The position numbers and the translations under genes are program-made. The notes beneath the pieces were generated by a model. That model had not been told where the DNA came from and made no database searches. It saw nothing but the letters and a program-made list of their open reading frames with translations. Shown one piece after another: positions 1 to 9,359 of a stretch of DNA of 64,000 nt. Location of the stretch: positions 34,061 through 98,060 of the forward strand of contig NZ_QDFI01000008.1 in assembly GCF_003254465.1 (NCBI RefSeq), given 5' to 3'. The number at the start of each line of letters is the position of its first letter. Position 1 is the stretch's first letter. The stretch comes from Meridianimarinicoccus zhengii (GTDB lineage Bacteria; Pseudomonadota; Alphaproteobacteria; Rhodobacterales; Rhodobacteraceae).

Positions 1-1
1 G

Positions 2-937
2 GGCACGCTCGCCATCGTCGGACTGGTCGCGTGGTCGGTGGATATCGGGCAGGCGCTGGCGCTTCTGGCTTCGGCCGACCGTGACCTGCTGACCGTGGCC
101 TTCGTCGCGCTGACGCTTCAGACCGTCATTTCCGCCGCGCGCTGGAAGATCACCGCGGCCCGGCTGGACCATCGCTTCAGCCTGTTCGTTGCGGTGCGGG
201 AATACTACCTTGCGCAGTTCCTGAACCAGACCCTGCCGGGCGGCATGGTCGGCGACGCGGGCCGGGCCTATCGCGCGCGGCATGGCGCGGGGCTGGTGCG
301 GTCCGGGCAGGCGGTGCTGTTCGAACGGCTGTCGGGACAGATCGCCCTGATCGGCGTCGCCGCCCCCGGTTTCGCGCTGACCGTGCTGGTGCCGGGCGGA
401 CCGAGTTGGCCGACCACGCTGGGCACCATCGCGCTGGGGCTGGCCGCGGGGCTGGTGACGGTCCCGCTGCTGATCTTCGGCGGGTCCAAGGCCCCGGGCG
501 CCGTGGGCCGCGCGTCGCGGGATTTCATCGGCGCGGCGCAGGGGGCCATCTTCGCGCCCGAGGTCCTGCCGTGGCAGGTGGGCCTGAGCCTCGGGACGGT
601 GGCCTGCAACCTGGCCGCCTTCGCCGCCTGTGCCGCGGCGACCGGCACACCGCTGGAACCGCTGGCGGTGGTCACTATCGTGCCGATCGTCCTGCTGGCC
701 ATGGTCGTGCCGTTGTCCGTCGCGGGCTGGGGCGTGCGCGAAGGTGCGGCGGCGATGCTGTTTCCGGTGCTTTACGCGACACCCGAGGCGGGGGTCGCGG
801 CGTCGGTGGCGTTCGGGCTGGTGTTTCTGGCGGTAACCCTGCCCGGCGCGCTGGTGTTGGCCTGGGAAAGCCGCCGGGGCCGCTTCAGGCTCGGCAAGGG
901 CGACGGCGCGCCGGACAAGGCCGGGCGCGCCGTCTGA
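2..937 (+). CDS. Flippase-like membrane protein, UPF0104/LPG-synthase TM family (5' truncated)
   Basis: The reading frame is open to the left edge of the window, so the true start lies upstream; the first in-frame GTG inside is at 38. The product is strongly hydrophobic with about seven membrane segments. It carries the family signature of the lysylphosphatidylglycerol synthase transmembrane (UPF0104, PF03706) group, visible as FLNQTLPGGMVGDAGRAYRA followed by several glycine-rich helices. Members are inner-membrane proteins thought to move lipids or lipid-linked glycans, often next to glycosyltransferases, which would lie outside the window. It converges with dabA only a few bases away. The family assignment is good; the substrate is unknown. 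Confidence 0.75.
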   Translation, partial: GTLAIVGLVAWSVDIGQALALLASADRDLLTVAFVALTLQTVISAARWKITAARLDHRFSLFVAVREYYLAQFLNQTLPGGMVGDAGRAYRARHGAGLVRSGQAVLFERLSGQIALIGVAAPGFALTVLVPGGPSWPTTLGTIALGLAAGLVTVPLLIFGGSKAPGAVGRASRDFIGAAQGAIFAPEVLPWQVGLSLGTVACNLAAFAACAAATGTPLEPLAVVTIVPIVLLAMVVPLSVAGWGVREGAAAMLFPVLYATPEAGVAASVAFGLVFLAVTLPGALVLAWESRRGRFRLGKGDGAPDKAGRAV

Positions 938-941
938 TCGG

Positions 942-3356
942 TCATTCGGCGGCGACCATGCGCGGCCCCGCGCCATCGGTCGGCATCCAGACCCCGCGCT
1001 CGTAGCGCCACGCCATCCGGCCCGCATCGTCCATTGCGTGGAGCGCAAGCCAGCCGTTGTCGAACAGGGCCGCCACCTGCGGGTGCCGTTCGAGCACGTC
1101 GGAAATGGCGGCGCGCGGGGCTTCCACCACCACGGTCAGGCGCAGCGGGTCATGGGCGGGCGCGTCGCCGTCATGGACCGACTGCATCGGCAGGCCCGCG
1201 CGCAGCACGCCGCCGTTGCCTTCGACCACGCCGATCCCGCCCGTGACGTTGTGCAACAGCTTGTTGCCCGCCCCGAAAAGTGACGGTGCGACCGTGGAGC
1301 CGTAGTATTGCAGGCTGATCCAGCTTGCCACGACCACCGGCGCGGTCAGGATCAGTTCGAGCACGCCGAAACCTTCATCCTTGTGCCAGTCATAGCTGTG
1401 CAGGAACACGCCGCCGCCCATGTCCAGCGGCGCGGTCCGGTGCCGCGGTGCGGCGACGAAGGCGCGGCAGCCCGCCAGCCCCCATTCCGGGCGCAGCTCG
1501 GCCCAGTCCCGCGCGCGGGCCATGATGTCGGTGCCCTTGTCCGCGCGCGGCAGTCGTGCCGCCCGTTCGGCGCGCGCCAGCTTGCCCGCGGCCGTCAGCG
1601 CGTGCCTGAGCGTCTTCAGGTCTTCTTCATGCGCCTCGCTTGGGTGGTCGCGGTCGTACAGCGTCACGGCATCGGTCGTCGTGTCGTGCAGCCCGGCCAC
1701 AAACAGCGTGTCCTCGGGGATGGGCCGTCCGGCCTCGGCCAGCCCGGCGCGCACCTTCGGGTCGTTGAGCAGCCCGGCCAGAAGCCGCGCGTTCACGTCG
1801 CCCGCATAGCCGCCGCAGGCGCCGCATTGCAGCGCGCTGGCATGGGGATTGTTCGTGACACCCGCGCCGTGGCCCGCGACCAGCACCAGCCGCGCCATCG
1901 AGCCGTGCAAGCCCATGGCCCCGAGCACGGTCGCCGCCGCCTGCACCCGGTCCGCAAGGGGCGGCAGCGGGTCGAGCACCGGCGTGGGGCTGTCCGCCCC
2001 CGGCAGCGCATGGTCCTCGCCATGGGCGCGGGAGTCGCGCCACAGCTTCGCGCCATAGATCGGCCCCGCGGCCTCGACGAACGCGAAGGACGACACGGCG
2101 GCCTGCTTGAACCGGCCCCAGGCCCGTGCCGCGCGCGCCTTGATGCGCTGGTCCATGTCGGCGGCCTCGGTCTGGTCGGCGCGGCTGGACAAGCCCGGCG
2201 TCAGCAGCACGGGCGCCCGCGGTTCGGTCACGTCGGAGGCCGCACCGTGATGGGCGCTCGCCAGTCCGAAAAAGCCCGCGAACCCGATCGTGTCGATCCC
2301 CGCGCTTGTGGATTCCAGCGCACGGCGGAAGACCTCGGAGCGCACGTCGATGCAGAACGCGGCCTGGACCGCCGGGCGGGTGCCGGAATCGGTTCGCGCG
2401 CCAGCACAAGCGGCAAAGCCCGCGGCGAGTTCGCGTTGCGCGGCGCGGTCGGCGGCATCCTGCAGGATCGCGTCGATGACCTGATCGGTGTCCGGTTCCA
2501 GCGGGGCAGCATAGGCGGCCTTGGCGGTCTCCCACGCCGCGGCCAGCGCGGGCTTGTGCAGCGACCAAAGGGCAGCTTCCCACACCAGCCGGGCGGTCAG
2601 CAGGTCCGTCAGGGTCGGATCGCTGCCGCCTGCCTGCTCTGCCTGCCATCCGGGTCGCCGGGCCAGTTGCGCCCAGCCGCCCAGATCGACCAGCAGGCGG
2701 TGGAAGTAATGTTCCGCCGTGTCCGCCGACAGGCCCAGTTCCCGCGCACAGACGGCCAGTGCCACCCGCGCCGTGGGCGGCATGTCGGTGACGTATCCGC
2801 AGAACCCGGAAAGACCGTGCAGTTCGGGCGTCACATCGCGCTGTGCGTGCGCCTTCCACGCGGCATAGGCACCGATGTCGGGTGCGGGCCAGAGCGCCTG
2901 GCCGGCATCGAAATGCCCCGCGGCCCAAAGGCCGATCCGCTCTGCCACGAGCCCAGGCCAGTCCACGCCCGTCACCTTGGCGGCAAGATCGGCCATGGTC
3001 GGCAGCGGGTCCGGGTCGTTGACCGTGCGCTCCGCCGCGGCGCGCAATGCGCCGACGGTCAGCGGCCCGCCTTGGGGCGCGGCATCGAGCGCCGCCTGCA
3101 GGTCATCCGCCGTGATGGCCCCTGACGCGAGCTTGGACCGGATCGTGGCACGCGGGGCCGTCACCCGGATGCCAGCCACGCGCGCCATCCGTGCCGCCGT
3201 GAGCGCCAGCGTATCGCCCGCCTGCCCCATGAAGGGGTTCACCGCCACGCTTTCGGTCAGCGGCCACAGCGGGGGAATCTGCCGCCCGGCCCGGTCGGCC
3301 ATGGCGAAGATCTCGAGGCTGGTGCCGTCGAAGCTTTCCATCGTCAGCTTGTCCAT
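942..3356 (-). CDS. dabA: DabA, inorganic carbon (DAB) transporter catalytic subunit
   Basis: This 804-residue protein belongs to the DUF2309/UPF0753 family, now known as DabA. Its beta-carbonic-anhydrase-like site is proposed to hydrate CO2 in one direction, driven by the cation flow through DabB. The zinc ligand pattern is present: Cys335 and Asp337 in FCIDVRS, His496 in VAGHGAG and Cys511 in LQCGACGG. The frame runs open far upstream across dabB; I chose the ATG at 3356 because the protein becomes family-like from there and a GAGGGGAAA ribosome site precedes it, 11 bases after dabB ends. It is the second gene of a dabB-dabA operon and acts at the inner membrane. Confidence 0.92.
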   Translation of the reverse strand: MDKLTMESFDGTSLEIFAMADRAGRQIPPLWPLTESVAVNPFMGQAGDTLALTAARMARVAGIRVTAPRATIRSKLASGAITADDLQAALDAAPQGGPLTVGALRAAAERTVNDPDPLPTMADLAAKVTGVDWPGLVAERIGLWAAGHFDAGQALWPAPDIGAYAAWKAHAQRDVTPELHGLSGFCGYVTDMPPTARVALAVCARELGLSADTAEHYFHRLLVDLGGWAQLARRPGWQAEQAGGSDPTLTDLLTARLVWEAALWSLHKPALAAAWETAKAAYAAPLEPDTDQVIDAILQDAADRAAQRELAAGFAACAGARTDSGTRPAVQAAFCIDVRSEVFRRALESTSAGIDTIGFAGFFGLASAHHGAASDVTEPRAPVLLTPGLSSRADQTEAADMDQRIKARAARAWGRFKQAAVSSFAFVEAAGPIYGAKLWRDSRAHGEDHALPGADSPTPVLDPLPPLADRVQAAATVLGAMGLHGSMARLVLVAGHGAGVTNNPHASALQCGACGGYAGDVNARLLAGLLNDPKVRAGLAEAGRPIPEDTLFVAGLHDTTTDAVTLYDRDHPSEAHEEDLKTLRHALTAAGKLARAERAARLPRADKGTDIMARARDWAELRPEWGLAGCRAFVAAPRHRTAPLDMGGGVFLHSYDWHKDEGFGVLELILTAPVVVASWISLQYYGSTVAPSLFGAGNKLLHNVTGGIGVVEGNGGVLRAGLPMQSVHDGDAPAHDPLRLTVVVEAPRAAISDVLERHPQVAALFDNGWLALHAMDDAGRMAWRYERGVWMPTDGAGPRMVAAE

Positions 3357-3367
3357 GATCTTTCCCC

Positions 3368-4927
3368 TCAGGTCCGGTTGGTGGTCCGCCAGCCGCCGAT
3401 CAGCCGGTCGAACACAGCGTTCACGTAAAGCCCGTTCAGCAGGTGGACGCGCAGCCCCGCCGCCGCCGGATGCCCGGCCCAAAGCGGGAACAGCGCCTGC
3501 GCCACGGCAACCGCGCCGAAGCTGAGGATCGCAAGCACCATCAGCGCCCATTCGAGCGGCCCCGGTGCGGGCGTTGCCGGCAGCGCGTCGGCGGTCAGCT
3601 TGATGGCGATGACCTGAAGGGCGAAGTAGCTCAGCGTCGCGGCGACGGAGGCCAGCGCCGTGCGCCGGGTCAGGGCGCGTGGGGCGGCATCCGCCAGACC
3701 TTGCGCGACTAGGTATGCCACCCCGAAGACGAGGATCGCCCCCAGTGCGATGGCCTGCGGCGGCTTGCCTGCGAAACCGAACAGCGCGCCGATCACGCCG
3801 TAGATCGCCAGCGCAAGGGCAAAGGCCCGCGCCACGGCCCATCCATCGGGCACCGCGACCGGCCCGGGCCTGCGGATCGAGGCGACGGCGGTCACGGCGC
3901 TGCCCGAGCCGAGGAACGCATGCGCCTTGTAGAGCGAATGGGCCAGAATGTGCAGCAGCGCCAGCGGAAACAGGGCCAGCCCGCACTGGAGCAGCATGAA
4001 GCCCATCTGCGCCAGCGTGGACCATGCGAGCGCGGTCTTCACCGCCGGCTGGGTCAGCATGACCAGCCCGCCGAACAGCGCGCTGAACCCGCCGATCATC
4101 ACGAGCGCGGCCAGCACGCCCGGCGCGGTCAGCATCACGTCGGCAAAGCGGATCAGCAGGAACCCACCCGCATTGACCACCCCGGCATGCAGCAGGGCCG
4201 AGACGGGGGTGGGCGCCTCCATCACCTCGGTCAGCCAGCCATGGCTGGGGAACTGCGCGGATTTCAGGATCGCGGCCAGCGCCAGCAATCCGGCCGCCAG
4301 AAGCGCGGGTGCGCCGCCGATGCCGGTGCGCGCCATGGTCGCGATGGTGGCGACATCGCCGGTGCCATAGGCCACGATCAGCAGCGCCGCCGCCGCCAGC
4401 AGCGCGAAGCTGCCTGCAAGCCCGGTCAGCGCCTTTTTCCGCGCCGCGCGCTGCGCCGCGATCCGGTCCGGGTAGAACAGCAGCAGCCGGTCGAGCGCGA
4501 AGCCCACCGCCACCCAGGCCAGCAGCAACTGCCCGAGGTTGCCAGCCGTCACCAGCCCCATCACCGCCGCAAGTGCTGCCGCCATCCACGCCATGAAGGC
4601 GTTCTGCCGCGCCTCGCCATCGGTGTAGGTGCGGGCATACCGCAGCACGACCCAGCCGATGAAGCACACCAGCGCGAACATCGCCACGCTGACGCTGTCC
4701 ACGCGGGCAGACAGGCCGATCCCGGCGATCCCGACCGTCGGTCCGGTGCCCGGACCCGCGACGATCAGGCCAAGCGTGACCACGACGGCGATCACGGTGC
4801 TGGCCATCACCGCCCATTCGGGCAGGCGCAGCATCCAGTGACCGCGCGGTGCGGGCCAGCGCGCCAGTGCAAGGGCGGCGATCAGCATCAGCGCCGGGGC
4901 GAACAGGGGCAGGGCGTATTGCGGCAT
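3368..4927 (-). CDS. dabB: DabB, membrane subunit of the DAB inorganic carbon transporter
   Basis: The 519-residue hydrophobic protein is of the proton-conducting antiporter family (NuoL/MrpA-like, PF00361), with the conserved helix block [20 protein letters not shown]. In the DAB system this subunit is thought to supply the cation gradient that makes DabA accumulate bicarbonate. It is shorter than NuoL, as usual for DabB, and is directly followed by dabA with no other complex I genes nearby, which excludes a respiratory complex I or Mrp locus. The ATG at 4927 is the first start. It is divergent from the LysR gene across a 99-base promoter region. Confidence 0.9.
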   Translation of the reverse strand: MPQYALPLFAPALMLIAALALARWPAPRGHWMLRLPEWAVMASTVIAVVVTLGLIVAGPGTGPTVGIAGIGLSARVDSVSVAMFALVCFIGWVVLRYARTYTDGEARQNAFMAWMAAALAAVMGLVTAGNLGQLLLAWVAVGFALDRLLLFYPDRIAAQRAARKKALTGLAGSFALLAAAALLIVAYGTGDVATIATMARTGIGGAPALLAAGLLALAAILKSAQFPSHGWLTEVMEAPTPVSALLHAGVVNAGGFLLIRFADVMLTAPGVLAALVMIGGFSALFGGLVMLTQPAVKTALAWSTLAQMGFMLLQCGLALFPLALLHILAHSLYKAHAFLGSGSAVTAVASIRRPGPVAVPDGWAVARAFALALAIYGVIGALFGFAGKPPQAIALGAILVFGVAYLVAQGLADAAPRALTRRTALASVAATLSYFALQVIAIKLTADALPATPAPGPLEWALMVLAILSFGAVAVAQALFPLWAGHPAAAGLRVHLLNGLYVNAVFDRLIGGWRTTNRT

Positions 4928-4962
4928 CGGGCGTCTCCTGTGTCAAATGACTTGAGGGGGAT

Positions 4963-5020
4963 ATGCGGCCCTGCTGCATGAAGAAAAATACATTGTTTCG
5001 CGCATTACGTTCGCGATAAT
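4963..5020. promoter_or_regulatory. Divergent dabB / LysR promoter with two LysR-type palindromes
   Basis: Two imperfect palindromes sit in the 99-base divergent space. One is ATGCGGCCCTGCTGCAT at 4963-4979. The other is ATTA-N9-TAAT at 5004-5020, a T-N11-A type box seven bases before the LysR ATG. The position suggests autoregulation plus control of dabBA. This is inference from sequence symmetry only. Confidence 0.45.
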
Positions 5021-5026
5021 AGAACG

Positions 5027-5935
5027 ATGAACGATCTGAACTATCATCACCTGCGGTATTTCTGGGCCGTGGCCCATGACGGGAACCTGACCCGCACTGC
5101 GGAACGGCTGAACCTGTCGCAATCGGCGCTGTCGAGCCAGATCAGGACGCTCGAGGCACGACTCGGCCATGCGCTGTTCGACCGGCGCGGGCGGCAGTTG
5201 CACCTGACGGAGGCCGGGCGCATCGCGCTCGACCATGCCGACACGATCTTCGCCACCGGCGCGGAGTTGCTGGGTACGCTGGCGCAGACCGGCCAGGTGC
5301 GCCGGCCGTTGCGGGTCGGCTCGCTCGCCACGCTGTCGCGCAATTTCCAGACCGGGTTCCTGCGGCCGCTGTTCGGACGGGCGGATGTGGAGATCGTGCT
5401 GCGGGCCGGGTCCGCGCGGGAGCTTTACGCAGCGCTGTCGGATCTTAGCCTCGACGTGGTGCTGACCAACCGCCCGCCGGCCCGCGATGCGGGTCTGCCG
5501 TTCGTCACCCACCGGATCGCGGCCCAGCAGGTGGGGCTTTTCGGAACGCCCGCGCATCTTTCGGGGGTGGATGATGGCGACCCCTCAGGGCTGCGGGACG
5601 TGCCGCTGATCCTGCCCACGCTCGATAGTGCCCTGCGCGCCGATTTCGACGCCTGGGCGGATCGGACGGGCCTGCGCCCCCAGATCGCGGCGGAGGTTGA
5701 CGACATGGCGATGATGCGGCTTCTCGCGCGCGACGGGCTGGGGCTGGCGCTTGTGCCGCCCATCGTCGTGCAGGACGAACTGGCGACCGGCGCGCTATGT
5801 GCCGCCCCGATCCCGCTGGGCATCATCGAGACGTTCCTCGCCGTCACCGTGGCGCGGCGCTTTCCCAACCCGCTCCTGCGCGAGGTGCTGGAAAGCGCGG
5901 CGGATCGGCTCGGGGCTTCGGAGCCTGCGGTGTAA
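5027..5935 (+). CDS. LysR-family transcriptional regulator, probable regulator of dabBA
   Basis: The 302-residue protein has the N-terminal LysR winged helix-turn-helix (residues about 5-64; [17 protein letters not shown] is the recognition region) and a C-terminal effector-binding domain. Residues 1-20 (starting [16 protein letters not shown]) resemble the NhaR-like subgroup. LysR genes are commonly adjacent to DAB operons, and here the gene is divergent from dabB, so control of inorganic carbon uptake by a CO2-linked signal is the likely role. It could instead regulate the aminotransferase genes downstream, but the divergent arrangement favours dab. Confidence 0.85.
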   Translation: MNDLNYHHLRYFWAVAHDGNLTRTAERLNLSQSALSSQIRTLEARLGHALFDRRGRQLHLTEAGRIALDHADTIFATGAELLGTLAQTGQVRRPLRVGSLATLSRNFQTGFLRPLFGRADVEIVLRAGSARELYAALSDLSLDVVLTNRPPARDAGLPFVTHRIAAQQVGLFGTPAHLSGVDDGDPSGLRDVPLILPTLDSALRADFDAWADRTGLRPQIAAEVDDMAMMRLLARDGLGLALVPPIVVQDELATGALCAAPIPLGIIETFLAVTVARRFPNPLLREVLESAADRLGASEPAV

Positions 5936-5937
5936 CA

Positions 5938-5954
5938 GTCCGGTCGCGCCGGAC
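5938..5954 (+). terminator. Hairpin after the LysR gene
   Basis: GTCCGG and CCGGAC form a perfect six-base stem around a five-base loop, starting two bases after the LysR stop. There is no T-run, so termination is only a guess. Confidence 0.35.
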
Positions 5955-6070
5955 CTGTGCGGTCTTGGTGACACGTTGCCGATGCCCACGCCGCTTCGTG
6001 CGAATGTCTTTGCGATGCACGTCTGGTGGTGGCACCGTCCCGCCACCAATTCGCCATCGGAGTCGCCCGG

Positions 6071-7417
6071 ATGTCCGCCCTGTTCCACCGCGCCTGCAAC
6101 GCCACCCTGCCCACCGCCGTCGCGGGCGAGGGCTGCTATCTGATCGATGCCGCCGGCAAGCGGTATCTCGATGCCTGCGGCGGTGCGGCGGTGTCCTGCC
6201 TCGGTCATTCCGACGCGGAGGTGAAGGCCGCGCTGCACGGGCAACTGGACCGGCTCGCCTTTGCCCATACCGGGTTCTTCACGTCGGAACCGGCTGAACG
6301 CTTGGCCGAACGCCTGATCGCCCATGCGCCCGCGGGGCTCGCGCGGGTCTATCCCGTCTCCGGCGGGTCCGAGGCGGTGGAAGCCGCGATCAAGCTCGCG
6401 CGGCAGTATCACCTGGAACGGGGCGCACCGTCCCGGCACCGCATCGTCGCGCGGCGGCAAAGCTATCACGGCAACACGCTGGGCGCGCTGGGGGCGGGCG
6501 GCAACATGTGGCGCCGTGAACCCTTCGCGCCGCTGATGGTCGAAACCAGCCATATCGCGCCCTGCTACGCCTATCGCGACCAGCGTGCCGACGAGACGGC
6601 GGAGGCGTATGGGCTGCGCGTGGCGGACGAACTGGAAACCGAACTTCAGCGCCTCGGCCCCGACACGGTCGCCGCCTTCATCGCGGAGCCGGTCGTGGGC
6701 GCCACGGCGGGCGCGGTGCCCGCGGTGCCGGGCTACCTCAAGCGCATCCGCGAGATCTGCGACCGCCACGGTGTGCTGCTGATCCTTGACGAGATCATGT
6801 GCGGCATGGGGCGAACGGGGCACCTGTTTGCCTGCGCGGAGGACGGGGTAACCCCCGACATCCTGACCATCGCCAAGGGGCTTGGCGCGGGCTACCAGCC
6901 CGTGGGCGCGATGCTCTGCACCGCCGCGATCCACGACACGATCGCCAAGGGGTCGGGCTTCTTCCAGCACGGGCACACCTATATCGGGCATCCGATGGCG
7001 ATGGCTGCGGCGGATGCCGTGCTTGGCAAGCTGACCGCGCCGGGGATGATGGTGTCGGTGCGCGACAAGGGGGCCGCGCTGGACGCGGCGCTGCGGGACC
7101 GGCTGGGCGCGCATCCCCATGTGGGCGATATCCGGGGGCGGGGCCTGTTCCGCGGCATCGAACTCGTGGCTGACCGCGGGACCAAGACGCCGTTCGACCC
7201 CGCTTTGCGGCTGCACAAGAGGATCAAGGCGGCGGCGATGGACGCGGGGCTGATGTGCTACCCGATGGGCGGCACCATCGATGGACGTCGCGGCGATCAC
7301 GTGCTGCTGGCCCCGCCCTTCATCATCGAACAGGCGCAGATCGACACGGTAGCGGACCTGCTGGCGCAGGCCATCGACCGCGCGCTCGTCGAGGCCGGGG
7401 TCGGGCTCGCCGCGTGA
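6071..7417 (+). CDS. Class III (omega-amino acid type) PLP aminotransferase
   Basis: The 448-residue protein is a fold-type I, class III aminotransferase. It shows YPVSGGSEAVEAAIKLARQY for cofactor phosphate binding, the pyridoxal-contacting Asp in LLILDEIMCGMGRTG, and the Schiff-base lysine in ILTIAKGLGAGYQP. Such enzymes move the amino group of omega-amino acids, beta-alanine, GABA, taurine or diamines to pyruvate or 2-oxoglutarate in the cytoplasm. I chose the ATG at 6071 rather than upstream in-frame codons because family homology starts there. The next gene, a BKACE-type enzyme, overlaps its stop (GTGA), so the two are coupled; the pair suggests catabolism of an amino compound through a beta-keto acid. 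The exact substrate cannot be read from sequence. Confidence 0.85.
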   Translation: MSALFHRACNATLPTAVAGEGCYLIDAAGKRYLDACGGAAVSCLGHSDAEVKAALHGQLDRLAFAHTGFFTSEPAERLAERLIAHAPAGLARVYPVSGGSEAVEAAIKLARQYHLERGAPSRHRIVARRQSYHGNTLGALGAGGNMWRREPFAPLMVETSHIAPCYAYRDQRADETAEAYGLRVADELETELQRLGPDTVAAFIAEPVVGATAGAVPAVPGYLKRIREICDRHGVLLILDEIMCGMGRTGHLFACAEDGVTPDILTIAKGLGAGYQPVGAMLCTAAIHDTIAKGSGFFQHGHTYIGHPMAMAAADAVLGKLTAPGMMVSVRDKGAALDAALRDRLGAHPHVGDIRGRGLFRGIELVADRGTKTPFDPALRLHKRIKAAAMDAGLMCYPMGGTIDGRRGDHVLLAPPFIIEQAQIDTVADLLAQAIDRALVEAGVGLAA

Positions 7418-8241
7418 CGCCCTTGCCGCGGATCATGGTCGCCCCGAACGGCGCCACCAGGACCCGTGCCGACCATCCGGCATTGCCCGTGACCATCCCT
7501 CAGATTGTGACGACGGCGCGGGCGTGTTTCGACGCGGGGGCGGACGGCATCCACGCCCATGTGCGCGACCGGGCGGGGCGACACGTGCTCGATGCCGGGC
7601 TTTACGCAGAATTGCTGGCGGAGCTGGCCTGCGCCGTCCCCGGCATGGCTGCGCAGATCACCACCGAAGCACAGGGGCGGTACACCCCCGCGCAGCAGCG
7701 TGCCGTCGTGGCGGCAGTGCCGGGCGCGGTATCCGTGTCCGTCGCGCTGCGCGAGATGATGGCCGACAACGATGCCGCCGCCGCGCGCGGTTTCTACCAC
7801 GATTGCGCGGCGCGGGGGTGCGCGGTGCAGCACATTCTCTATGATCTGACCGACATGGACCGGCTGGCAGCAGCACGGGCGGCGGGGATCGTACCGGACG
7901 GTCCGGTGCAGGTACTTCTGGTGCTGGGCCGCTACACGGACGGACAACGCGCCGCGCCCGCGGAGCTCGCCGCACCCCACGCCCGGCTGATGGAACGGAT
8001 ACCCGGTGCCGACTGGGCCGTTTGCGCCTTCGGTCCGGACGAAACCGCCTGCCTTGCAGCCGCCCACGGTCTTGGCGGCAAGCTGCGCGTCGGGTTCGAG
8101 AACAACCTCTTCAATGCGGATGGGCGGCGTGCGGCGGACAATGCCGACCGGGTGCGCGACCTGTGCGCGGTGTTGTCCCATGCTGGCGCGGATGCCGAAA
8201 ATAAGGCGGTACGACGCACATCGCGGGACCGCGTGGAATAG
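7414..8241 (+). CDS. BKACE family beta-keto acid cleavage enzyme (DUF849)
   Basis: The 275-residue protein matches the BKACE (3-keto-5-aminohexanoate cleavage) family. It opens with MVAPNGATRTRADHPALPVT and has the zinc-binding HAHVRD motif near residue 50, in a TIM barrel ending with VGFENNLFNADG. These enzymes condense a beta-keto acid with acetyl-CoA and split it to a CoA ester and acetoacetate. I use the GTG at 7414, overlapping the aminotransferase stop; an ATG at 7435 is an alternative but would cut into the first strand. Coupling to the aminotransferase suggests it acts on the keto acid made from an amino compound. Substrate unknown. Confidence 0.85.
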   Translation: MTPLPRIMVAPNGATRTRADHPALPVTIPQIVTTARACFDAGADGIHAHVRDRAGRHVLDAGLYAELLAELACAVPGMAAQITTEAQGRYTPAQQRAVVAAVPGAVSVSVALREMMADNDAAAARGFYHDCAARGCAVQHILYDLTDMDRLAAARAAGIVPDGPVQVLLVLGRYTDGQRAAPAELAAPHARLMERIPGADWAVCAFGPDETACLAAAHGLGGKLRVGFENNLFNADGRRAADNADRVRDLCAVLSHAGADAENKAVRRTSRDRVE

Positions 8242-8416
8242 TTTCCCTATCCAAGCCCGTTATCCCGGCGATGTGTTCCGGTTAGCTTGCGCCATGGCGA
8301 AAAAGACGCGATCCTGTCCCGCGTCGGGAAACGGAGTGTATCTTGAAATCGACACACCGACGCGCGAGCTGCACGGCAACTGCCTGTCCCATTCCGACCC
8401 CGCAAAGGAGGTTCGC

Positions 8417-9355
8417 ATGAAACACCTTATGGCCTCGATGATCGCGCTGACGCTGGCGCTGCCTGCCGCCGCGCAGGAGGGCTTCGGCCCGCTCATCGCC
8501 CCGCAGGATCTGTCCGCCGCGACGTCCGGAGATGCCGCACCGCTCGTGCTCGATATCCGGGCAGGCGATGGCGATGGCTACGGTGGCGGGCATGTTCCCG
8601 GTGCCGTGAGCGCGCCCTATGGCCTGTTTCGCGGGCCTGCCGAGAACCCCGGCCAGCTGCCGCCCGAGGACCGCCTGACAGAAGTGCTGCGCGGGCTTGG
8701 CGTGACCCCTGACCGGCCCACCGTGATCGTCCACCAGGGCGCGAACGAAACCGATTTCGGGGCCGCCGCGCGGGTTTACTGGACGCTGAAATCCAGCGGC
8801 GTGAGCCAGTTGGCAATCCTGAACGGCGGTATGAACGCCTGGACGGCGGCGGAACTGCCGGTGGCGTCGGATTCCGTGACCCCGGCCGCGTCGGACATCA
8901 CCGTGAATTTCTCGGACCGGTGGCTGGCCACGGAGGCCGATGTCCTCGCCATCGTGGACGGGCGCGACGATGCGCTGCTGCTGGATGCGCGGCCCGAGGA
9001 TTTCTGGTCCGGCCGCACGGCACACGGGGCCGCGGCGCGTCCCGGTACGCTGCCGCAGTCGAAATACTTCGAACATGCGGGCTGGTTCGGCGGCGGCCCC
9101 GCCATCGTCGATGCGGATGCCGCGCGCAGCCTTGCCGCCGAACAGGGTTTCACCGGCGAAGAGCAGATCGTGAGTTTCTGCAATACCGGGCACTGGGCGG
9201 CGACCAACTGGTTCGCGCTAAGCGAACTTGCGGGCATCGAGAACGTGAAGCTGTACCCGGAATCGATGGTCGGCTGGTCCAACGCGGGCCATGACATGGC
9301 GAACGTGCCCGGCCTGCTGCAAAACCTGTGGTTCCAGATCCGGAACGTGTTCTGA
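8417..9355 (+). CDS. Periplasmic two-domain rhodanese (sulfurtransferase)
   Basis: This 312-residue protein starts with a Sec signal peptide (residues 1-19, ending PAAAQ) and contains two rhodanese domains. The second keeps the active cysteine, Cys255 in SFCNTGHWAA. The first has Gln107 where the cysteine would be, as usual for tandem rhodaneses. It would carry sulfane sulfur or break down thiosulfate in the periplasm. The start at 8417 is set by a perfect AAAGGAGG just upstream and by the signal peptide, although the frame is open earlier. The YeeE/TsuA gene follows after four bases, so thiosulfate handling is the natural reading. Confidence 0.88.
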   Translation: MKHLMASMIALTLALPAAAQEGFGPLIAPQDLSAATSGDAAPLVLDIRAGDGDGYGGGHVPGAVSAPYGLFRGPAENPGQLPPEDRLTEVLRGLGVTPDRPTVIVHQGANETDFGAAARVYWTLKSSGVSQLAILNGGMNAWTAAELPVASDSVTPAASDITVNFSDRWLATEADVLAIVDGRDDALLLDARPEDFWSGRTAHGAAARPGTLPQSKYFEHAGWFGGGPAIVDADAARSLAAEQGFTGEEQIVSFCNTGHWAATNWFALSELAGIENVKLYPESMVGWSNAGHDMANVPGLLQNLWFQIRNVF

Positions 9356-9359
9356 TCCC

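Noticed and set aside
1308..3125. Long plus-strand frame of 605 codons
   Set aside because: It is the GC-rich shadow of dabA, with Arg/His/Gly-rich composition and no domain.
3368..4927. NADH dehydrogenase subunit (NuoL) or Mrp antiporter
   Set aside because: No other complex I or Mrp genes are present and DabA follows directly.
942..4979. A single very long minus-strand frame spanning both dab genes
   Set aside because: The N-terminal part runs antisense-frame through dabB and is Arg/Gly-rich nonsense; only the part from 3356 down is protein-like (DabA).
6027..6048. Hairpin TGGTGGC-N8-GCCACCA before the aminotransferase, considered as a riboswitch or terminator
   Set aside because: A single small stem with no T-run and no conserved aptamer pattern; probably part of the leader but nothing firmer can be said.
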